Shown: positions 27,070-36,212 of the stretch, one piece after another
How the letters are laid out: every line of letters starts with the position of its first letter
Numbering within the stretch: the stretch's first letter is position 1
NCBI RefSeq assembly: GCF_000423605.1
Contig: NZ_AUIH01000004.1
Span: 62,001-126,000 of the forward strand
DNA: 64,000 bases
Direction of reading: 5' to 3'
DNA from: Saccharospirillum impatiens DSM 12546
GTDB taxonomy: Bacteria > Pseudomonadota > Gammaproteobacteria > Pseudomonadales > Natronospirillaceae
Made by a program: the position numbers and the translations under genes
Notes under the pieces: model-generated
Database searches by the model: none
The model's input: the letters and a program-made list of their open reading frames with translations, nothing else
Told to the model about the DNA's origin: nothing

Positions 27070-28746
27070 CTAACCCTTAGTGGTCTCATCTTCCCAAAAC
27101 ACTTTGCCGGAGGACACATTAGCCAGTCGATCCTGATATTGTTGTTCCAGATCAGCGCGTTTCAATTTAAGTGTGGGTGTCAGCAAGCCGTTCTCGATAC
27201 TCCACAGATCATCCGCTACCAGAATACCATCAAGACGCTGGTGCGATTCCAGAGCGGAGTTTACGGCTGACAGTGTATGTTGAAGTGACGCTCGCAACGG
27301 CTCACGAGCAGACTTGCGCAAATGCTCGGCTAACACCACAACCGCAACCGGCTGCGTGCGCCCACTGCCCATCAGACAGACCTGTTCGATGTCAGGGTTA
27401 CCGGCTAACTGGCTTTCAATCGGCACTGGAGCAACATACTTGCCTTTTGCTGTTTTGAATTCCTCTTTTAAACGCCCCACGATGGTGTAGGACCCATCCG
27501 GGTTTTTAATGGCTTTGTCACCCGTTTTGAACCAGCCGTCTTCAAACGAATCGGCCGTCGCCTCCGGGTTCTTGTAATAAGTCTCAAATACGGTGTCACC
27601 GCGAACCTGCATTTCGCCCTGCTCGCTCAAACGAATCTCCAGGCAATCGATGGGTATCCCTATAGTGCCCAGACGATCTTCCCGGAAAGGCATGTTGGTG
27701 GTTGAAAGACCGGCGGTTTCGGTCATACCCCAGGCCTCACAGATAGGAATGCCAAGCCGGAAATACCAATGAAGGGTGCTTGGTGAAATCGGTGCCGAAC
27801 CCGAACCGAATATTCGAACTGAATTCAAGCCCAGACCCTGTCGGATTTTCTTCGCAACCAGTTTACCAAGCAACGGAATGCGCAACAGTTTCTGCAGTTT
27901 TTGTTCCGGCATTTTCTCGTGAACACCGGCCTGAAATCGTACCCAGAGCCTTGGTACTGACAGGAACGCCGTAGGTTGGGCAACTTTCAAATCATCAACA
28001 AAGGTATCCAGTGATTCAACAAAGTAAACCGGCCCTCCGGCATACAGTGAGGTTCCCTGAATCACCGTTCGTTCAGTGATGTGTGCCAGTGGCAGATAGG
28101 AAACGGTGCGGTCATCTGGCCGCAACCCGATTACGCTTCGGTTGGCCGTTGCGGCTGCCGCATACTGCCGGAATTTCAGCACAACGCCCTTCGGGTTGCC
28201 TGTGCTGCCCGAGGTGTAAACGATGGACATGATTTCTTCTAACCCTACATTGGCGACCTCTGCCAAAGGCGTCTGTTGACTGATCCAGTCTTGCCAGCGG
28301 ATATCATGTTCCACCGTATCGTAAGGGAAGCCTATGCGTGGAATCGAGCCATCGAACACCTTCGAGCCTGCGGTTTTGTCGTCCAGCTTGCCCACGAAAA
28401 TTGCTTTGGCTTCACTGTGATCGAGAATGTACTGCAGTGTTGACTCGCCTGCCGTAGCATAGATGGGCACGCTGACCATTCCAGCCATCATGATCGCCCA
28501 GTCGGCAATGAACCATTCCGCACTGTTCTTGGCAAAAATCGCAACCCGATCACCCGGGTTCAGCCCAAGAGATTTCAAGCCCTGAGCGATTTTACGAGCA
28601 TCTTCATCCACTTGTTTCCAGGTCCACACCTTTAATTGCCGATTGACCGGCTGATGCAGATAGGCTTCAGCGCCACGTTCCCGCACATGACGAGCCAGTT
28701 CCTGCAGAGGCGTTTGATAATGTCGGTCTTTATTTGTGTGGTTCAT
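27070..28746 (-). CDS. AMP-dependent long-chain fatty-acid-CoA ligase-like enzyme
   Basis: A 558-residue adenylate-forming enzyme of the FAA1/FadD15-like branch. The ATP-binding loop YTSGSTGNPKG, then AWGMTETAG, and the hinge GWFKTGDKA with later GRLKEEFKTAKGKYVAP including the catalytic Lys region are present. It would activate fatty or aryl acids to acyl-CoA, feeding FadBA encoded in the same window. The ATG at 28746 has GGAAA upstream; the frame extends to a TTG at 28812 without homology. Chain-length preference cannot be read. It is a single gene with its own terminator. Confidence 0.9.
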   Translation of the reverse strand: MNHTNKDRHYQTPLQELARHVRERGAEAYLHQPVNRQLKVWTWKQVDEDARKIAQGLKSLGLNPGDRVAIFAKNSAEWFIADWAIMMAGMVSVPIYATAGESTLQYILDHSEAKAIFVGKLDDKTAGSKVFDGSIPRIGFPYDTVEHDIRWQDWISQQTPLAEVANVGLEEIMSIVYTSGSTGNPKGVVLKFRQYAAAATANRSVIGLRPDDRTVSYLPLAHITERTVIQGTSLYAGGPVYFVESLDTFVDDLKVAQPTAFLSVPRLWVRFQAGVHEKMPEQKLQKLLRIPLLGKLVAKKIRQGLGLNSVRIFGSGSAPISPSTLHWYFRLGIPICEAWGMTETAGLSTTNMPFREDRLGTIGIPIDCLEIRLSEQGEMQVRGDTVFETYYKNPEATADSFEDGWFKTGDKAIKNPDGSYTIVGRLKEEFKTAKGKYVAPVPIESQLAGNPDIEQVCLMGSGRTQPVAVVVLAEHLRKSAREPLRASLQHTLSAVNSALESHQRLDGILVADDLWSIENGLLTPTLKLKRADLEQQYQDRLANVSSGKVFWEDETTKG

Positions 28747-29014
28747 GTTGTTTCCATTGTTTTTGTTGTAGGAGGTTTCCAGTATCTGCCGGGCATTGCA
28801 AGCCACCAACAAACGGACAAGAACCGTTCTAGTATTGACCAGTGTCCCGACAAACGCACGGTTATTGGCCCGGAACGTGATCTGATTGGCTGTTTTTCAA
28901 ATTGCCGGAAACAGGTGTGCCGTTCAAAGCGGGATTGGTGACGAAAGACTGTCGACACCTACCGGGGTTTTGGGTCATGCTTGACACATCACTGACATAG
29001 GACAGGACCCTGCC

Positions 29015-30010
29015 ATGCCAAGATCGACCCTCTGGGCACTGTTTGCCGCCCTGCTACTCGCGCTTTTCACGGCTTACGTTCTGTGGGACAACCAGCAATT
29101 GACGCAAGCCTCGCGCACGCTTGAACAGCAGGTCAGCGACCAATCTGCCGACCTTCTCGATGCCCGAACCCGAGCACAGAACCTTATCGCCACCAACCGC
29201 GAGCTCGAACAAAGACTCACCCAGTTCACCAGCCAACAAACTGACTTGTCGGACATCGTGACGGAACTGCAGGTCCGGTTGACCGAGGTTACCGAGGAAT
29301 ACACCAACCTGGTGGCCACACAACAGCAGTCTCAGCAGCAGCTCGAAGCCGCCTCCAACCGTCAACAGGCGCTGGCCAGACTGGAGTCAGAGGCCGAAGC
29401 CCGAGCCCAGGCCAATCAGGCACTGACTGAACGGTTGGATCAGCAGATTCGCTTGAACGAGCGCTATCAGCAACAACTGCAGGCAGCTAACACCGCACTA
29501 ACCGGTCGCCAGGAAGAAGTGGCTGATCTGGAAAGCCGGTTGTCACGCGAACAGCAGGCCATCGACGCACTGGAGCAGCAACTGACAGCCCTGAGTGACG
29601 ATCGCAGCCAGGCAATCGAACAGAGGGCAGATGGCTCTACCGTGATACAGCTACCGGAGGCCATTCTGTTCGATTCCGGCTCAGCTCAATTGAACAACCA
29701 GTCGGTCGCTGTACTCGAAGATGTCGCCCGGGCCATCGAAAGTTTTGAGCAATACAACATCAGAGTGATCGGCCACAGCGACAGCCTGCCCGTGGTCTCA
29801 ATGAGACGGACCTATCCGACAAACTGGGAACTCAGCTCAGCCCGAGCCAGCGCCGCCGTCCGGCGCCTGACCGAGCTGGGAGTTACCCCACAACGCCTGA
29901 GCGCAACCGGTGTTGCAGACACCCAGCCTCAGGTAGAGGAGACCGATGACGGCAGTCGCCAGCGGAACCGGCGAATTGAAATTGTTCTGGAGCCATTGCC
30001 CCAGCGGTGA
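29015..30010 (+). CDS. OmpA-domain protein with coiled coil (MotB-like architecture)
   Basis: A 331-residue protein: one N-terminal membrane segment (about 6-24, LWALFAALLLALFTAYVLW), a long Gln/Glu/Ala-rich coiled coil (about 28-205), and a C-terminal OmpA-like peptidoglycan-binding domain (about 212-328; ILFDSGSAQL, VIGHSDSLPV, NWELSSARASAAVRRL, NRRIEIVL). It is anchored in the inner membrane and should reach the cell wall. Similar proteins accompany cell-envelope or stress systems; there is no motA-like neighbour, so a flagellar stator role is unlikely. A terminator follows immediately. Confidence 0.88.
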   Translation: MPRSTLWALFAALLLALFTAYVLWDNQQLTQASRTLEQQVSDQSADLLDARTRAQNLIATNRELEQRLTQFTSQQTDLSDIVTELQVRLTEVTEEYTNLVATQQQSQQQLEAASNRQQALARLESEAEARAQANQALTERLDQQIRLNERYQQQLQAANTALTGRQEEVADLESRLSREQQAIDALEQQLTALSDDRSQAIEQRADGSTVIQLPEAILFDSGSAQLNNQSVAVLEDVARAIESFEQYNIRVIGHSDSLPVVSMRRTYPTNWELSSARASAAVRRLTELGVTPQRLSATGVADTQPQVEETDDGSRQRNRRIEIVLEPLPQR

Positions 30011-30021
30011 ATGCCACCCAT

Positions 30022-30052
30022 AAAAAAACCGGTCACAATGACCGGTTCTTTT
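30022..30052. terminator. Bidirectional terminator after the OmpA gene
   Basis: The stem AACCGGTCA/TGACCGGTT (30027-30035 with 30039-30047) has A-tracts on the left and TTCTTTT on the right. It can end the OmpA-domain gene on the plus strand and the tRNA-derived relic on the minus strand. It is nearly identical to the hairpin at 30155-30185. Confidence 0.85.
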
Positions 30053-30059
30053 AAGTATT

Positions 30060-30150
30060 TGGTGGAGCTATGCGGGATCGAAGTCGTGCGCGACCCCGGC
30101 GATACCTCCTGCATACCATGCAGGCGCTCTCCTTGCCGCTTATTACTCTC
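30060..30150 (-). pseudogene. Degenerate tRNA-Ala copy
   Basis: Read on the minus strand, this segment keeps the anticodon arm (CCTGC, loop ATGGTAT, GCAGG), the D-side GAGAGCG, the 3' T-arm half CGATCCCGC, the acceptor 3' strand ATAGCTCC and CCA of the intact tRNA-Ala next to it. Its 5' acceptor strand and the 5' T-stem are altered and an insertion disrupts the variable/T region, so a cloverleaf cannot close. The anticodon would have changed from GGC to GGT. It is best read as a decayed duplicate, not a functional tRNA. Confidence 0.75.
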
Positions 30151-30154
30151 CCAT

Positions 30155-30185
30155 AAAAAAACCGGTCACAAGGACCGGTTCTTTT
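30155..30185. terminator. Terminator of the tRNA-Ala gene
   Basis: The stem AACCGGTC/GACCGGTT (30160-30167 with 30173-30180) has an A-run on the left (U-tract on the minus strand) directly after the tRNA CCA end. It is a near-duplicate of the hairpin at 30022-30052. Confidence 0.85.
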
Positions 30186-30192
30186 AAGTATT

Positions 30193-30268
30193 TGGTGGAG
30201 CTATGCGGGATCGAACCGCAGACCTCCTGCATGCCATGCAGGCGCTCTCCCAGCTGAGCTATAGCCCC
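30193..30268 (-). tRNA. tRNA-Ala (anticodon GGC)
   Basis: A complete 76-nt cloverleaf on the minus strand: acceptor GGGGCTA pairing with TAGCTCC, D arm with AGCTCAGCTGGGAGAGC, anticodon stem CCTGC/GCAGG enclosing loop ATGGCAT with anticodon GGC, T arm GCGGTTCGATCCCGC, and an encoded CCA. It decodes GCC alanine codons. A terminator follows, and a degenerate copy lies just beyond it. Confidence 0.97.
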
Positions 30269-30381
30269 AAGTGGGTGCCGGACTTGCGTCTGACACCGCT
30301 GACGTATTCTACTGGCGCCGAACCGGCTGTCAATACTTTGTGTTGTATTTCAAGCAGTTATGCGCACAGCACAGACCAAAC

Positions 30382-33015
30382 TCAGTCTTTCAGGGCACGT
30401 TGCGCCATCTCGAACACATTGGACGACAACGACTGGGTAGCCAAAATGGTTTCCAGCGCCTTAGCCATCATTTTGCCCCGGGTCGCGTCATAGCGTTTCC
30501 AGTCAGACAACAAGGTGACCAGTCGGGCAGCCAATTGAGGGTTCAGTGCATTCAACTGTTGAACCACGCTGGCGAGCAATGCATACCCTTCCCCATCGTC
30601 ATCGTGAAACGACTCGGTGTTCATGGCAAAACCGACGATGACACTGCGCACCTTGTTCGGGTTTTTAATGTCGAACGCCGGGTGCTGCATCAGAGTCTCA
30701 ATGTCAGACACCGTCGTTCCGGGCGTCCCGGCCTGCATGGTCAGCCATTGCTCAACCATTTGAGTATCCGACTGCCAATGGTCATAGAAGTCACTCAACA
30801 AAGATTGCTGCAAGGCTTCGGCATCGCCTGCCAGAACCGCTCGCAACGCATTACTGCGATCGGTTTGGTTGGTGGCGCCGGCATAGAGTTGCGCGGCGAA
30901 ATCGAAAGCCGCCTGGTCACCCGCCTTTAACCAATACCAGAGACTCAGACCCTGCAGCTGTCGACGGCCAGACTCTTCGGCATTGAATTCATAGGGCGCA
31001 TGACTGCTCAACTTCTCTGTCAGTGAACGCCAGATATCCCGGTAGCGAGTAGCGAGCGTTTTGACCAGATGCTTGCGGGCCGCTATCAAGTCTTCAATAT
31101 AAACAACGTCAACCGCGTCTTTGAGAATGGCATAACCGGGCAAGGTCAGCATACTGGCGCGTATGGCGTGCGACAGCGTTGCATCGCCCGCTACGTTGGC
31201 TACCGTTTCAACCAGCACCGATGGTGCCGTCAGAGTTCGACCCGCCCTGCGATCTGTCGCCAGGCTGAGAATAGCCCTGATATACAGTTGCTGAAGCGCA
31301 TCCCAGCGGTTGAATCCGTTGGCATCGTTTGCGGCCAGAAACGCCAGTTGCTCATCGCTGTACCCGAACGACCATTTCACTGGCGCTGAAAAATCCCGTA
31401 GCAAGCTGGGCACAGGCCGCTCAGTGAGCCCCGTGAACACGACATCGGTCACTTCATCGGTAAGCGTCAGCACTTCGGTTTCGGCGCTGTAGTTGGCCCG
31501 GGTTTTAATCGCCAGGTCCTGACCATCGGTGCCCAGCAAGCCCAGCTTAACCGGAATTACGAAGGGTGATTTTTCAGGCTGGCCAGGTGTGGCCGGACAG
31601 GCCTGTTTGAACGTCAGGGTATAGTTACCGTTGTCAGCATCAAATTCATCGGTCACCGCCAGCCTTGGTGTTCCGGCCTGGCTGTACCAGCGCTTGAACT
31701 GGGTCAGATCAAGACCGGAGACTTGCTCCATACAGGCAACAAAATCGTCAGTCGTGACCGCCTGACCATCAAAACGTTCGAAATACAGATCCGAACCGCG
31801 ACGGAAATCTTCAGCACCAACCAGGGTATGAATCATTCTGACGACCTCGGCCCCTTTTTCATAAACCGTGGCGGTGTAGAAATTATTGATTTCGATGTAG
31901 GAATCCGGCCGCACCGGATGGGCCATCGGGCCGCTGTCTTCCGGGAACTGGACGGCACGCAGCCCAGCCACGGTCTCTATACGCTTTACCGCGCGGTCGT
32001 GCATGTCGGAACTGAACTCAGTATCGCGAAAAACAGTAAACCCTTCTTTGAGCGATAGCTGGAACCAGTCCCGACACGTCACCCGGTTACCGCTCCAGTT
32101 GTGGAAATACTCGTGGGCGACGATGCCCTCTATGCGTTCAAAACGCTGATCATTCGAGGTGTCAGGCGACGCCAGAACGGCTGCGCTGTTGAAAATATTC
32201 AATCCCTTGTTTTCCATGGCGCCCATGTTAAAGAAGTCGGAAGCGACGATCATGAATAAATCCAGATCGTACTCACGCCCATAGACATCCTCATCCCATT
32301 GCATGGCTTTTTTAAGAGAGGCCAGCGCAAAATCCACTTTGTGTGCATTCTGTGGCTCAACAAAAATCCTCAGCGTGACTTCACGACCACTGCGCGTCGT
32401 AAAACGATCATCCTTGCCGGCCAAATCACCGGCGACCAGTGCAAAAAGGTAGCTCGGCTTTGGAAATGGGTCTTCCCAGACGGCAAAATGCCGCCCGTCG
32501 TCGAGTGTTCCGCTATCAACCGGGTTGCCGTTGGATAACAACACCGGAAATCGTTTGGCATCGGCTTCGATCCGGGTCGTAAAGGTCGCCATAACATCGG
32601 GCCGGTCCGGATAAAAGGTGATTTTACGAAACCCCTCTGCTTCGCACTGGGTGCACAGCATGGATCCGGATTGATAGAGCCCTTCAAGTGACGTGTTGTT
32701 TTGGGGGTCTATGCGGGTAACAGCGCGGAACCGCGCTGTATCGGTCGCACAATTCAAAGTAAGCAGACCACCCGAATACTGGTAATCGGTTTCGGTCAGC
32801 TGGGCATCGTTCAAGTGCAGGGATTGTATTTTCTGATCGACACCGTTGAGGACCAACTCTCGACTGGCAACGGTCGGATTCTTCCTCAGGCTCAGCTCTG
32901 AAGTGACTTCGGTATAGCCGTCAAACACCTTCACTGTCAGATGAATGTGGTCTACCCAGAAAGCGGGCTGCTGGTATTCCTTGAGGTAAATGGTTTTCGG
33001 ATCCTGTGTTCTCAT
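30382..33015 (-). CDS. pepN: Aminopeptidase N
   Basis: Zinc-dependent M1-family aminopeptidase of 877 residues (E. coli PepN is about 870), releasing N-terminal residues from peptides in the cytoplasm. The exopeptidase motif GAMENKG and the zinc motif HEYFHNW near residue 300, followed by the third ligand Glu in LKEGFTVFRD, are intact. The C-terminal helical domains are complete. The ATG at 33015 aligns with the family N-terminus (MRTQDPKTIYLKEYQQP) and has GTGAG upstream; a frame to 33102 adds 29 non-homologous codons. It follows the DUF2797 gene by about 140 bp. Confidence 0.95.
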   Translation of the reverse strand: MRTQDPKTIYLKEYQQPAFWVDHIHLTVKVFDGYTEVTSELSLRKNPTVASRELVLNGVDQKIQSLHLNDAQLTETDYQYSGGLLTLNCATDTARFRAVTRIDPQNNTSLEGLYQSGSMLCTQCEAEGFRKITFYPDRPDVMATFTTRIEADAKRFPVLLSNGNPVDSGTLDDGRHFAVWEDPFPKPSYLFALVAGDLAGKDDRFTTRSGREVTLRIFVEPQNAHKVDFALASLKKAMQWDEDVYGREYDLDLFMIVASDFFNMGAMENKGLNIFNSAAVLASPDTSNDQRFERIEGIVAHEYFHNWSGNRVTCRDWFQLSLKEGFTVFRDTEFSSDMHDRAVKRIETVAGLRAVQFPEDSGPMAHPVRPDSYIEINNFYTATVYEKGAEVVRMIHTLVGAEDFRRGSDLYFERFDGQAVTTDDFVACMEQVSGLDLTQFKRWYSQAGTPRLAVTDEFDADNGNYTLTFKQACPATPGQPEKSPFVIPVKLGLLGTDGQDLAIKTRANYSAETEVLTLTDEVTDVVFTGLTERPVPSLLRDFSAPVKWSFGYSDEQLAFLAANDANGFNRWDALQQLYIRAILSLATDRRAGRTLTAPSVLVETVANVAGDATLSHAIRASMLTLPGYAILKDAVDVVYIEDLIAARKHLVKTLATRYRDIWRSLTEKLSSHAPYEFNAEESGRRQLQGLSLWYWLKAGDQAAFDFAAQLYAGATNQTDRSNALRAVLAGDAEALQQSLLSDFYDHWQSDTQMVEQWLTMQAGTPGTTVSDIETLMQHPAFDIKNPNKVRSVIVGFAMNTESFHDDDGEGYALLASVVQQLNALNPQLAARLVTLLSDWKRYDATRGKMMAKALETILATQSLSSNVFEMAQRALKD

Positions 33016-33153
33016 CAGTGTCTCACTCTTGCCCTTGAGGGAATGCCCTTGTGGGGTGGCTTGTGGGATGGCTTGTAGGATGGATAGGGCCGTGCGCAAC
33101 AACCCTGGCCATGACCGGGTATCAGTTCCAGGTAAGGGACTGACGCCCGGGAC

Positions 33154-34014
33154 TTATCGCAACACCACCTGGTAGCCGGTGTGGCGACGAATGTTGATAA
33201 CGCCCGTATCGAGAATCCAGTACTGACCCTTAATACCAAGCAAGGTTCCTTCAACGACGGGCTGTTTGTCGAGCGTCAGGCTGGTGACTTTTTCCGGATA
33301 TTGTTCAACCGGATAATCCAGCGACCGCACATCGGCATGGTTAATCAACTGTATCGCCTGCAAGCCATATTCGGCGATCAGTGCTTCCAGTTCCGGGCGG
33401 CATTCAGCCACCAGTTGATCACGCGCTGCGGGCAATTCGATCGGTTCCGACGTGCCTTTGAGCATGGTGCGCCAGTTGGTCTTGTCAGCCACATGCTGTT
33501 TGAACACCACTTCCAGCAAACCAGCCAATTTGCGTGAGGTGACTCGTGCGATGATCATCGCCTGAGTTGCACCCTGGTCGACCCATCGAGTCGGAACCTG
33601 ACCACCACGGGTAATACCGACCTTGATGCCACTGGCGTTGGCCAGATAAACATAGTGTGACTGCATGCAGGTCACTTCGGCCCACTCGGGCTCGCGGCAG
33701 GTGCCCTGATCGAAATGGCATTTTTCCGGGCTCATCATGCAGCTGTCACACTGGGCCAGAGACATGAAATGCTCGTAGCAATAACCTTGACCGAAACTTT
33801 TGTTGGTGACCTTATTGCAATAGACGCAATGAATCTCACCCAGGTATTCCAACCGGATTGGCGTACCGATGCGGGCATTCATGTCTATGTCGCGGTCACC
33901 CAGGCGCAGCCTGTAACGCACCGGGGATGTCGCGTCGCTGATCATTTTCTCCAGCCCGCCACGACCGAGCTCTACTGAATCTTCAACTGACGGGCTGAAT
34001 AGGTCGAGATTCAT
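33154..34014 (-). CDS. DUF2797 protein
   Basis: A 286-residue protein of the DUF2797 family. A cysteine-rich stretch (CVYCNKVTNKSFGQGYCYEHF, with CDSCMMSPEKC and GTCREPEW, about residues 62-108) probably binds zinc. It is followed by HYVYLANASGIKVGITRG, which resembles a GIY-YIG-like core, and the C-terminal signature GTLLGIKGQYWILDTGVINIRRHTGY. No function is established; a nucleic-acid role is plausible from the fold. It overlaps the yeaC-like gene by 4 bp (ATGA), so the two are translationally coupled, with pepN downstream. Confidence 0.88.
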   Translation of the reverse strand: MNLDLFSPSVEDSVELGRGGLEKMISDATSPVRYRLRLGDRDIDMNARIGTPIRLEYLGEIHCVYCNKVTNKSFGQGYCYEHFMSLAQCDSCMMSPEKCHFDQGTCREPEWAEVTCMQSHYVYLANASGIKVGITRGGQVPTRWVDQGATQAMIIARVTSRKLAGLLEVVFKQHVADKTNWRTMLKGTSEPIELPAARDQLVAECRPELEALIAEYGLQAIQLINHADVRSLDYPVEQYPEKVTSLTLDKQPVVEGTLLGIKGQYWILDTGVINIRRHTGYQVVLR

Positions 34015-34289
34015 TGCAGGGTATCTCCGCTGCCAGGTAGATTGACTACTTGGATATCCGCCAGCTTTTCAGCTTTGCGCCTGACCGATTCTGGCCGGTC
34101 AATGTAGCCCGTACGAGCCTGCTCGGGCACACCGTTATTGATTTCGTACTTAAGACAAGCTTCCAGGCACAACGCTTTCTGCTCTTTGGTCAGCGCTACG
34201 CCGTTGGGCCATTTGCCCAGTTCAATGGCTTGTTTCAGCCGACTGTAGACTTCAGGAGACAAACTCCCGGCTACGGCGTCAAAATTCAT
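34011..34289 (-). CDS. yeaC: YeaC family (DUF1315) protein
   Basis: A 92-residue protein matching YeaC/DUF1315: MNFDAVAGSLSPEVYSRLKQAIELGKWPNG, then GVALTKEQKALCLEACLKYE. The role is unknown. The ATG at 34289 is selected because AGAGGG lies about 7 nt upstream; the frame to 34346 gives no conserved residues. It overlaps the DUF2797 gene by 4 bp. A yeaC-DUF2797-pepN transcript is likely. Confidence 0.88.
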   Translation of the reverse strand: MNFDAVAGSLSPEVYSRLKQAIELGKWPNGVALTKEQKALCLEACLKYEINNGVPEQARTGYIDRPESVRRKAEKLADIQVVNLPGSGDTLQ

Positions 34290-34364
34290 AGCGTTACCCT
34301 CTTTCACCCTGCTTTGTTCCCATGTGCGGTCAAACCGGCCAGACACAAGGGAGTTTGGTGGTGA

Positions 34365-35264
34365 TTAATCTTCAAGTCGATTGCCCCAGCCTAGCTTGGT
34401 GCGGCAAATCTCATAATAGTTGTGATCTTCCGGGTGCAACAGGCGCAAGGCCTGCGGAAACCGGCTGATGCGCAGTTCATCGCCCGGCGCAATGGGAATA
34501 TGGTGCTGGGCATCAAAGCTGATCTGCGGCTCGAAGCCGTGATCTTCCCCCAACTGAATGCTCAGTTGGGCATCCGCACCCACCACTAAAGGCCGATTAT
34601 TCAGGCTGTGCGGGAACATGGGTACCAAAATCATGGTATCGAGGCTCGGATGCACAAGTGGCCCGCCTGCAGACAGGGCATAGGCGGTAGACCCGGTTGG
34701 TGTTGAAACAATCAGGCCGTCCGAACGCTGGCTATAAACGAACTGTCCGTTGATGTAGAGCTCGAATTCAATCATTCGAATGCTTTGCCCGGAGTGGAGC
34801 ACAACATCATTCAATGCCCGACCGGTTTCCAGCACCTCGCCATTACGAACAATGCTCGCCTGCAGCAGAAAGCGGTTTTCAATGACGTATCGTCCAGAAA
34901 ACACATCCCGTACTTTCTGCTCCATGTCTACCGGCATAATGTCAGTCAGAAAACCCAGGCGACCGCGGTTGATGCCCAGCAGTGGTACATTGAATTCAGC
35001 CAGATCGCGGGCGGCGCCGAGCAAGGTGCCATCCCCCCCGACGACGATGATAAGGTCGGCCCAGAGCCCAAGACCCCGGCGATCCAGAGCCTCACAACTG
35101 AGCCCTGGTATGGCTTCGGCGAGCGGCAAGTCGATACGACAGGTCCGTTTTAGCTCGCTTAACAGATGCGTCAGCCGGCGGACAGAGTGCACCACGCTGT
35201 CACTATCAAGCCGGCCAACAATGCCAATCCGGTTAAACGATTGGGTGTGCTCGGGTTTGGTCAT
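34365..35264 (-). CDS. nadK: NAD kinase
   Basis: ATP-dependent enzyme that phosphorylates NAD to NADP. The 299-residue protein carries the GGDGTLL motif (IIVVGGDGTLLGAARDL) with the catalytic Asp, the NE/D-type substrate motif region (ALNDVVLHSG), and the conserved block SDGLIVSTPTGSTAYALSAGGPLVHP. The length and C-terminus are as in E. coli NadK. It is cytoplasmic and essential in most bacteria. It is transcribed divergently from the DUF1853 gene. Confidence 0.96.
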   Translation of the reverse strand: MTKPEHTQSFNRIGIVGRLDSDSVVHSVRRLTHLLSELKRTCRIDLPLAEAIPGLSCEALDRRGLGLWADLIIVVGGDGTLLGAARDLAEFNVPLLGINRGRLGFLTDIMPVDMEQKVRDVFSGRYVIENRFLLQASIVRNGEVLETGRALNDVVLHSGQSIRMIEFELYINGQFVYSQRSDGLIVSTPTGSTAYALSAGGPLVHPSLDTMILVPMFPHSLNNRPLVVGADAQLSIQLGEDHGFEPQISFDAQHHIPIAPGDELRISRFPQALRLLHPEDHNYYEICRTKLGWGNRLED

Positions 35265-35318
35265 TCAGGTCGCTTCAGTTATCGTCAACGGTTCCGAAGC
35301 ATACCAGAAGGGACCCTA

Positions 35319-36212
35319 ATGGACGAAGCAGTCGGCGCTCAATTGCGTCAGGATCTGACCTGGGTCCTTCATGCACCGGCTCTGTTGCCTGCGCCAGAGT
35401 TGAGCTGGAACCCCCGCGATGCCTTATCCGATGCCCTGATCGAACCGGCACTCGAAGCACATTGGCCCGCATTGGAGCAAGCCCGGCACGGCAAGTTGGG
35501 GCATTATTTCGAAGCCCTGGTTCAAACCTTGTTCGCAGTCTCGCCCGACTATGGGATTCTGGCCAGCAACTGCATTGTTCGCAGCCCAACACGGACACTG
35601 GGGGAACTCGACCTTCTGGTGGAAGACCGCCGCCAGGGAGCCATCGTTCACTTGGAACTGGCGCTCAAGTTCTACCTGCTGATTCCGGCAGCGCAGGGTA
35701 TAGATCCACAATGCCGATGGATCGGATCGGGCCTTAAAGACTTCATGACACTGAAATCGAACCGCTTGTTGTCCCACCAACTGAGCCTGCCAGAACGCGC
35801 TCGCCAGGAAAACGTGTGGCCGAAGCACCTGCCCCGGCCAGACCGGTCTCTGGGGTGGGTCACCGGTCGCGGCTTTGTACCCCTTTTACCGGAACAAACC
35901 CTGATGCCAAAAGACAATGCATGGCCGCTGATTGCACCCCAGGCATTGATTCGGCCCTGGCTGACCGAATCGGCAGCCCGGGAACGGGCATTGACCGGAC
36001 ACTGGATCAACAAAAGCCAGTGGCTTTCACCGCATCTGGGACCAAAAGAGAGGCGCAAACACCAACCGCCTGCACAGTGGCTGGGCCGACTGCCAGGGGA
36101 GTCGCAGGATGGACACTGGTTCATCGTCCCTGATGACTGGCCAGCGCGTGCCCGGGACAGTATGCTGCGGCGCTTTGCGCCTGCGAACGGCCCGACAGGA
36201 ACGCCACTGTGA
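35319..36212 (+). CDS. DUF1853 family protein
   Basis: A 297-residue soluble protein of DUF1853. Characteristic parts are LGHYFEALVQTLFAV, ASNCIVRSPTRTLGELDLLVED and HLELALKFYLL, a pattern (GELDxL, then E-x-K) like a PD-(D/E)XK nuclease-fold core; nuclease activity is inference. The ATG at 35319 has AAGGGA at 6 nt; an in-frame extension upstream would run antisense through nadK. It overlaps the mutarotase gene by 4 bp (GTGA), and that overlaps the DnaJ gene, making a coupled three-gene operon. Confidence 0.87.
   Translation: MDEAVGAQLRQDLTWVLHAPALLPAPELSWNPRDALSDALIEPALEAHWPALEQARHGKLGHYFEALVQTLFAVSPDYGILASNCIVRSPTRTLGELDLLVEDRRQGAIVHLELALKFYLLIPAAQGIDPQCRWIGSGLKDFMTLKSNRLLSHQLSLPERARQENVWPKHLPRPDRSLGWVTGRGFVPLLPEQTLMPKDNAWPLIAPQALIRPWLTESAARERALTGHWINKSQWLSPHLGPKERRKHQPPAQWLGRLPGESQDGHWFIVPDDWPARARDSMLRRFAPANGPTGTPL

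Noticed and set aside
30060-30150. A second functional tRNA (anticodon GGT)
   Set aside because: The acceptor stem and T stem do not pair and an insertion disrupts the variable region.
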